64,000 nt of DNA from NCBI GenBank assembly GCA_951640195.1, contig OX621170.1, forward strand, positions 1,240,001-1,304,000, in the 5' to 3' direction. Below are positions 59,040 through 64,000 of the stretch, in pieces. The notes under the pieces are model-generated. The model was given only the letters and a program-made list of their open reading frames with translations, made no database searches and was not told the DNA's origin. A program made the position numbers and the translations under genes. Position 1 is the first letter of the stretch, and the number at the start of each line of letters is the position of its first letter. Source of the stretch: Porpolomopsis calyptriformis. Taxonomy: Eukaryota > Basidiomycota > Agaricomycetes > Agaricales > Hygrophoraceae.

Positions 59040-60988
59040 ATGGCTCTCCCTTGTCATCTTTCACCGCCCTTCTCAGATCCTTTCGACCGTACACCCTCCC
59101 TCTCCAGCTCGGATGGCACAAGCCACTCCAGCGATACACCACCCCTTCCTGAATCCCCACTTCAAGTCCATGCTTCACCCACCTCACCCGATCTTGAAAA
59201 ACCAACGCCGTTCCCCTGCGTTCGCGACACGGCCAACTTTGCTCCCACCCCAAGTCATCGCAGATCTCGCACACTCTCCAGTTTTGTACTCGTCGAAGCG
59301 CCGCACACACCCCTCCTCACATCCATTAAACACCCCCTAGTTCTCGCTCACCTGATTAAACACATGTACTGGCAGGATTTCTTAGCCCTTTCCCAAACAT
59401 GCCGTCAATCTCGACAATTGCTGCGTCCGCCGGAATTAAAGGACGTCATTCTCTCTCACTTTGTACCTGGTTATAGTTCTGCCCTTCGTAATCGTGATAC
59501 GCACAGATTACAAAATATTTCAGTCACCTTCCATGATCTGAATTTATTCTGTGAGTACACCTGATCCATTTACCGCCGCGACGCTCATAGTCCAGTCCAG
59601 TAATTTCACAAAAAATATCTCTTCATCAATATCCAATGCACGCCTTATCCGTTCTAGTTGCCTTGTCTCCATCTCAAGCACGGGACGAGATGTCCGCCAA
59701 GTTGGCTGCCTTCTCCAAGGCCCATTCTCGTTTCGTTCTTCTCATACAGTCTCTCGTCCATAGCTCTGATTCGCCTATACCCCTCGAACCGCTCGAACCC
59801 CTATGGCGAGCGCCATTATCGCAACCAGGCATGCGAGAACTTACATTTCCCGCGCCGTTAGCGTACTCGCAGAGCACACAAGTTGATATTGTCGCACTCA
59901 AAAGGGCCAAGAAAAGGCCTGCTTCGATCTCACTAAAGGATAAACATTCAGCTTTTTCTGACAAAAGCATCACTCCTTTTAACCCGCCTAAAGGCGTCCG
60001 ACGCAGATCCTCCATATTCAGCAACTCCCGTCCGGTCCTTCCGCCCCCCCCCGAGTCCCACCCCCGCGCGTTGAGGGCTTACTCGAGTAGCTGGAGAAGG
60101 ACATTGCGAAGTTCCGGCTGGGCTACGGATGATGATCTTCCAAATTCATTGCCCCATCCTCACCTCAGGTTTTCATCCTCGAATCAGTCAAATGATGGAT
60201 CACTTCGGGAACCCTCATCTAAAATCATGTCGCGCAATTCAATCGCGGGGACCTTCCCTCTCCCGCCCACCCCTTCACTGCATAGCCTTCAGATGGCGAC
60301 TTCGCGGAACCGTGCTCCTATCCTGCGTGTGTTCGTGCCGTGTTCAGAGCTCTCGGGACAATCAATCACCGAGTGCGAGGATCAACTCATGGATTCAGAG
60401 CTGTGGGGACACTTATCCACAGGCGATATCATTTGCAACCTTGGTTTCATTCCATCCATCTGGGATGAGAATGGCTTCTCTACTGCCGATGACCCATCAG
60501 AATTCGGCGAGAGTGAAGGACGAGCTAGACCGAGTTGTCCCCGAACGTGGCTGGTGTTCGATGGCTATGGTCTCGTAACTTTCAGTCCACCAGCGCCGCC
60601 GCCATTTAAAGGCGCTTTGACGTTACCTTCGCCCTTGTACTACGCGCACCTGCTCCCGTCTCTCACAAATCCATTGTTCATCTTTTGCATCCCTGCGTGT
60701 CATAACGTCCCGCAGGTCACATTGGTACGGACGACCACGAAAGTGCCCAGCCCGCACTCGCCCAATGGGCATGCGATGGTGAAAAAGTATGCGTGGACTG
60801 CGCGATTCCTCCTCCAACGGCCAGAGCAAGAACTGGGCGAGGGTTGGCTTGGGGAATGGGTACTTGAGGGGGAGGGGACAAAGGAGGGAAGGCAGACATT
60901 ACTGAATTGTTTGAAGGGTTGCGAGGGGCAGAGGTTGTGGGAGTTGGTAGCGGACAAGAGCGGTGGTGGTCGAGTTTGGTTAAAGTGA
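59040..60988 (+). CDS. F-box-like domain protein of unknown function
   Basis: [20 protein letters not shown] opens a Ser/Pro-rich N-terminus. An F-box-like block follows, [20 protein letters not shown] and [20 protein letters not shown], then FHDLNLF. An intron (gtgagtac to tccag, about 59552-59601) restores the frame as [20 protein letters not shown]. The central part contains [20 protein letters not shown] and Ser/Arg-rich segments. The C-terminal region [55 protein letters not shown] and [40 protein letters not shown] looks like a conserved folded domain. It ends GGGRVWLK at 60988. About 630 residues. Ubiquitin-ligase adaptor role is a guess from the F-box-like block. Confidence 0.68.
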
Positions 60989-61552
60989 GTATCATCTGAG
61001 ACGGGACCGCGGGTGGTTGACCTTTTTCGTGCCTCAGACTGATACGTTCATTCCACTCTCCCGATGGACAGCTAAGCCATGCGCGAGACACAGCATGATT
61101 CGGGTCGTTTCACTCTTCAACATTAAGTTTTTTTAGAAATCATCACTCCATCACGGACTATTTGATAATCATTCGCATTTCTAAATCGCTGATTGCACTA
61201 ATACCTTGTCCACATTTTACGCTATGTAATTTGTAGCACATTCGTTTTTTGTTTCAAGCCAACGTTGTACTATAGCCTACTTGATTCGGATGGACTGGCA
61301 GGGAGTAACCGTGCCCCGTAGGTAGTAAAGTTTGTTGTATGTCGCAAAACCAATAGGCGCGGATACAATCCTACTATCAAGCGATTTGGATCAGCTCGCG
61401 AAAACAGCGAAGGAATTAGAACGCAGGCTGGAAGTAAGCCTTTACCTCTGTGCAGCGGCCTCTTTAGCGTAGCACGAGGGGACTGATTAAACATCGACCG
61501 CACAGTGGTTGAACTGGGTGCCTAATTGCTCGAATGACGAGTTTTCGCAATA
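60989..61552. other. Convergent intergenic region
   Basis: 564 bp between converging stops (F-box-like gene and YAE1). AT-rich near 61120-61250. No gene, repeat or RNA that I can support. Confidence 0.4.
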
Positions 61553-62182
61553 TTAGTCCAGATCGCTGGTCAAACCGAGCAAATCGATCACGGTTTTCAG
61601 TCGTCTCTGCAATTGTAGGACATCTTCCATAGTACAGTCGCCACGAGGGCGGTTCGATTCGGCGGCCGGGCTGGTCAATTCCGTTTCGGACGAGCTCTTG
61701 GCGGACTCATGGGCGGCGTGTGGTTCGAGGGCATTAGATCCTTCTAGATGCAGGCGAGCATGGGCCTCTGCTTCTAGGTCTGGAGGGGCGATGTCTGCCA
61801 AGCGGATGGTCGATAGCCGTGCGGCGATGTCGCGTATTTCGTTAAGGAGGTGTTCGTGGTCGAGTCCGTCGCGAGAGTGGTGAGAGGGCGATGTTAGGAG
61901 AGAAAGGAGGGTGGATGATGCACCGAGCAATAGTCCTAGTTTCCGCCCGAGGGGGACACCGACGTTGGCATAGCCTTCGTCGAATCCTTCTTGTAAGGCT
62001 GATTGTTTTCCAGCGGTTATACCTTCCCGATATCCTGCCTGAAATGATGCCTGGGCTAAATGAATGATGAAGGGGGAAATGAGGAAACAAACGTTGGTGA
62101 ACTCGGAAGATATTTTTGACCATTCTGCCTCCGTGTTCGACTTGAGGTCGGATTCGTCTCCCCAAGGATCGAGTTCCTCCAT
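61553..62182 (-). CDS. YAE1: Yae1 (ABCE1/Rli1 Fe-S maturation adaptor)
   Basis: Yae1 with Lto1 recruits the ABC protein Rli1 to the cytosolic iron-sulfur targeting complex. Start MEELDPWGDESDLKSNTEAE at 62182, then an intron (gtttgtt to catttag) and the diagnostic deca-GX3 segment: AQASFQAGYREGITAGKQSA, LQEGFDEGYANVGVPLGRKL, GLLLGASSTLLSLL, with glycines every fourth residue. A helical linker (LLNEIRDIAARLSTIRLADI) and an acidic tail ending VIDLLGLTSDLD follow. About 197 residues. Head-to-head with the TERT gene, 68 bp between starts. Confidence 0.9.
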   Translation of the reverse strand: MEELDPWGDESDLKSNTEAEWSKISSEFTNVCFLISPFIIHLAQASFQAGYREGITAGKQSALQEGFDEGYANVGVPLGRKLGLLLGASSTLLSLLTSPSHHSRDGLDHEHLLNEIRDIAARLSTIRLADIAPPDLEAEAHARLHLEGSNALEPHAAHESAKSSSETELTSPAAESNRPRGDCTMEDVLQLQRRLKTVIDLLGLTSDLD

Positions 62183-62250
62183 CTGCACCTCGCAGCACGT
62201 GACTTAATCGGACTTGACGTGACCTCACAATCAGGCGCGTTAACTTTACG
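62183..62250. promoter_or_regulatory. Very short divergent promoter of YAE1 and TERT
   Basis: 68 bp contain both 5' ends. It includes agcacgtgactt (62195-62206), an E-box-like CACGTG. Function inferred from position. Confidence 0.5.
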
Positions 62251-64000
62251 ATGCCTGACAGCCCTGAATCATCTCTGACGCGGTCTCTACTGGAAGGGTA
62301 CTTTAAAACGGTCAAAGATCTTCGAGTTTACCTGTCTGAAGTTCTTGAGGGTGGTGATGATGGTTGTGGTGACGGTTTGGCGTTCTTGCCAACCACAGCT
62401 GACTCGCCAGCCTACGTCAAGTTGATCGACACATCTTACGTCGCGTCCAACTTACCAGAGGAGCAAACCCGTGATAGAAAGTTCAAGGTACACGCCGCGA
62501 TGATGTACATGCCTGAGGTAAGATTTTACCTTGAATTTGAGAGGTTGGCATTAACCACATATCTCTAGGTGATCGACAGAGTACAAGAGAAATTATTCTC
62601 CAGAGTGAAAGGTAAACCGTTCAATGTAATAACCGCGGGGTATCGCTTGGTAGGATGCATTGTCTTTCACGAGTGAGCTTGTGGTCACCAGCGTTTTCAT
62701 GATATGCCAGGCGTCTCACAACGGGGAGCATGGAAAATCAGACATGTCTCGTATTGGAATAACCAACTTTTTTGTAAACACCATTATTACGGCCTTACAA
62801 GCACCGGAATGGGAGACTCTTCTCCAGAGGTTAGTTATCAGCATACCCGGCACTTCATTCAAAGAACGTTTATTTTCTGTTATTTTCAATGCAGAATTGG
62901 GGTTGACGCAATGTTCCACCTCCTGGCAGACACTTCTATCTTCATTTCGCTACCCAACGAAAACCTTTGTCAAATGACTGGGGAACCTATCATTCACACA
63001 ATGCTATCCGACCGACATTTGACTCTGTCCCGGCAAGCTACGGGCTCTCAGCCAGACGCGAGTAAAAAGAGAGCGGCTTTATGTAGTCACAAAGATGAGG
63101 GACCTACAAAGCGACTCAAAAGATTGGATTCCATCCTATCTAGATCTAATTCCTCGCTGGCCATTGGCGCTATTGTTGCCAAAACGCCAAGGTGCGTACG
63201 TTGCCACTCCCAATCATCATCAATTCCATGACACGCATATGCACCGGGTAGGCATTCTCCTGCTGATATCAATTTGGTTCGCGCGCGGCTATTTTATTCA
63301 AGACCGTTTCGGGTTCCCCAAACCAATCTTCTTGCCGTTGGTTTGCCACCAAGACGTACGCCTTCAGATCCCTTGCACCATTTTCACTCAATCGACATTC
63401 TTCCAGATATACTGAACGTTATCAAGCCATCGTATCAAAAAACCAAAGTCGATCCGGAAAAGTACGTGGATCCTGATCCCCGAAGGCAAGCAGAGCAGAC
63501 TCGCCTGTTCTCCAAATACGTTTTCCCAAGGCAGTACAGCCTGTCGAGTGCATTCTCTCCTGGAGCTCGGCCGAAAGGAGAAGCGTTCAAGTTCCCTGAT
63601 TTTACTGATAGACAAGCAGAGATCAAGGTAGGATGGATCCTCTTCCCCCGTCTCTTCTAACCGTTCTCACGGCGATTTTTAGGCCAAAGGGTCGTGCAAG
63701 ACCCCAAAGAGGCTAAAACCCATCCTGCCAATTCTTGAACAACTGATATGGAAACATGGGAAGTGTGGTTACAAACCTCTGCGCGATAAGATTTGCCCGT
63801 CTAAGGAAAGTCTTCTGCTCTCTCTCATAACCCCTCTATATGTTGTTTTGCGTTCACAGATCCAAGACAAAGGAGAAAGACAGATGAATAACAGTGCTAT
63901 CCTGGTGTGTGGATCTCATGACTTTGATAATTACGTTGTCCCTTCATACCCCCACTTGTCTCCGTAGGAATTAATGTCTGAGCCCTCCTACCCGCGCTCT
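62251..64000 (+). CDS. TERT: Telomerase reverse transcriptase, N-terminal part (3' end outside window)
   Basis: Catalytic subunit of telomerase, in the nucleus. Start MPDSPESSLTRSLLEGYFKT. The TEN-like part continues TADSPAYVKLIDTSYVASNL, VHAAMMYMPEVIDRVQEKLF, FNVITAGYRLASHNGEHGKS, GITNFFVNTIITALQAPEWE, TLLQR, then IGVDAMFHLLADTSIFISLP and NENLCQMTGEPIIHTM, the conserved L-QL-G-P-Y-like block. After a nuclear-type basic linker, ADINLVRARLFYSRPFRVPQ (CP motif) leads into the RNA-binding domain: RLFSKYVFPRQYSLSSAFSP (T motif), FKFPDFTDRQAEIK, KTPKRLKPILPILEQLIWKH and GKCGYKPLRDKICPSK (QFP region). Several short introns (62520-62568, 62649-62709, 62832-62892). The frame continues to base 64000; the reverse-transcriptase motifs lie beyond. 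No disruptions seen. Confidence 0.9.

Overview
The window is nuclear DNA of an intron-rich fungus, most likely a mushroom-forming basidiomycete (Agaricomycotina). The coding regions are cut by many short introns (about 40-65 nt, GT-AG). Several proteins are of types I associate with that group, such as low-complexity regulators, a large SUN protein and an HSPA12-like Hsp70. There is no bacterial, viral or organellar sequence, and I found no transposon, rRNA, tRNA or CRISPR array. About 30 genes fill the window and strands change often. Many neighbours are head-to-head with 70-150 bp between start codons.

Left third (1-20,000): PP2A catalytic subunit (cut by the left edge) back-to-back with CCT5; a SUN-domain nuclear-envelope protein; a proline iminopeptidase split into very small exons; a SEC14-type lipid-transfer protein; an HSPA12-like Hsp70 whose frame runs on into a ~630-residue disordered tail; a coiled-coil protein of unknown role; the ribosome-assembly factor SGD1/NOM1; and the mitochondrial import J-protein PAM18.

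Middle (20,000-42,600): EFM4 lysine methyltransferase, carnitine acetyltransferase, RMI1, a DNAJC8-like spliceosomal J-protein, COX11, a CAF120/SKG3-like PH protein, the nucleotide-excision-repair nuclease RAD2/XPG, complex I NDUFB8, a SAM methyltransferase and a PA2G4/EBP1 homologue.

Right third (42,600-64,000): KEOPS subunit PCC1 (three tiny exons), a secreted Ser-rich protein, a citrate synthase ending in SKL, a YIPF6 homologue paired with proteasome ATPase RPT2, a periplasmic-binding-fold protein, an F-box protein, a TPR protein, a small membrane protein, a low-complexity protein, IWS1/SPN1, an F-box-like protein, YAE1, and the N-terminal half of telomerase reverse transcriptase (cut by the right edge).

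The genes are mostly unrelated housekeeping functions, not a cluster. Loose themes are proteostasis (CCT5, Hsp70-like, two J-proteins, RPT2), genome maintenance (RMI1, RAD2, PCC1, TERT) and mitochondrial or peroxisomal acetyl metabolism and respiration (CAT, SKL-tagged citrate synthase, COX11, NDUFB8, PAM18). I did not find a convincing new multi-gene system. The most unusual items are the micro-exons that split the catalytic HGGPGGG motif of the peptidase, the Hsp70 tail fusion, the PTS1-tagged citrate synthase and a decaying gene fragment near 28.7 kb. All exon joins were made by eye from GT/AG sites and conserved motifs.
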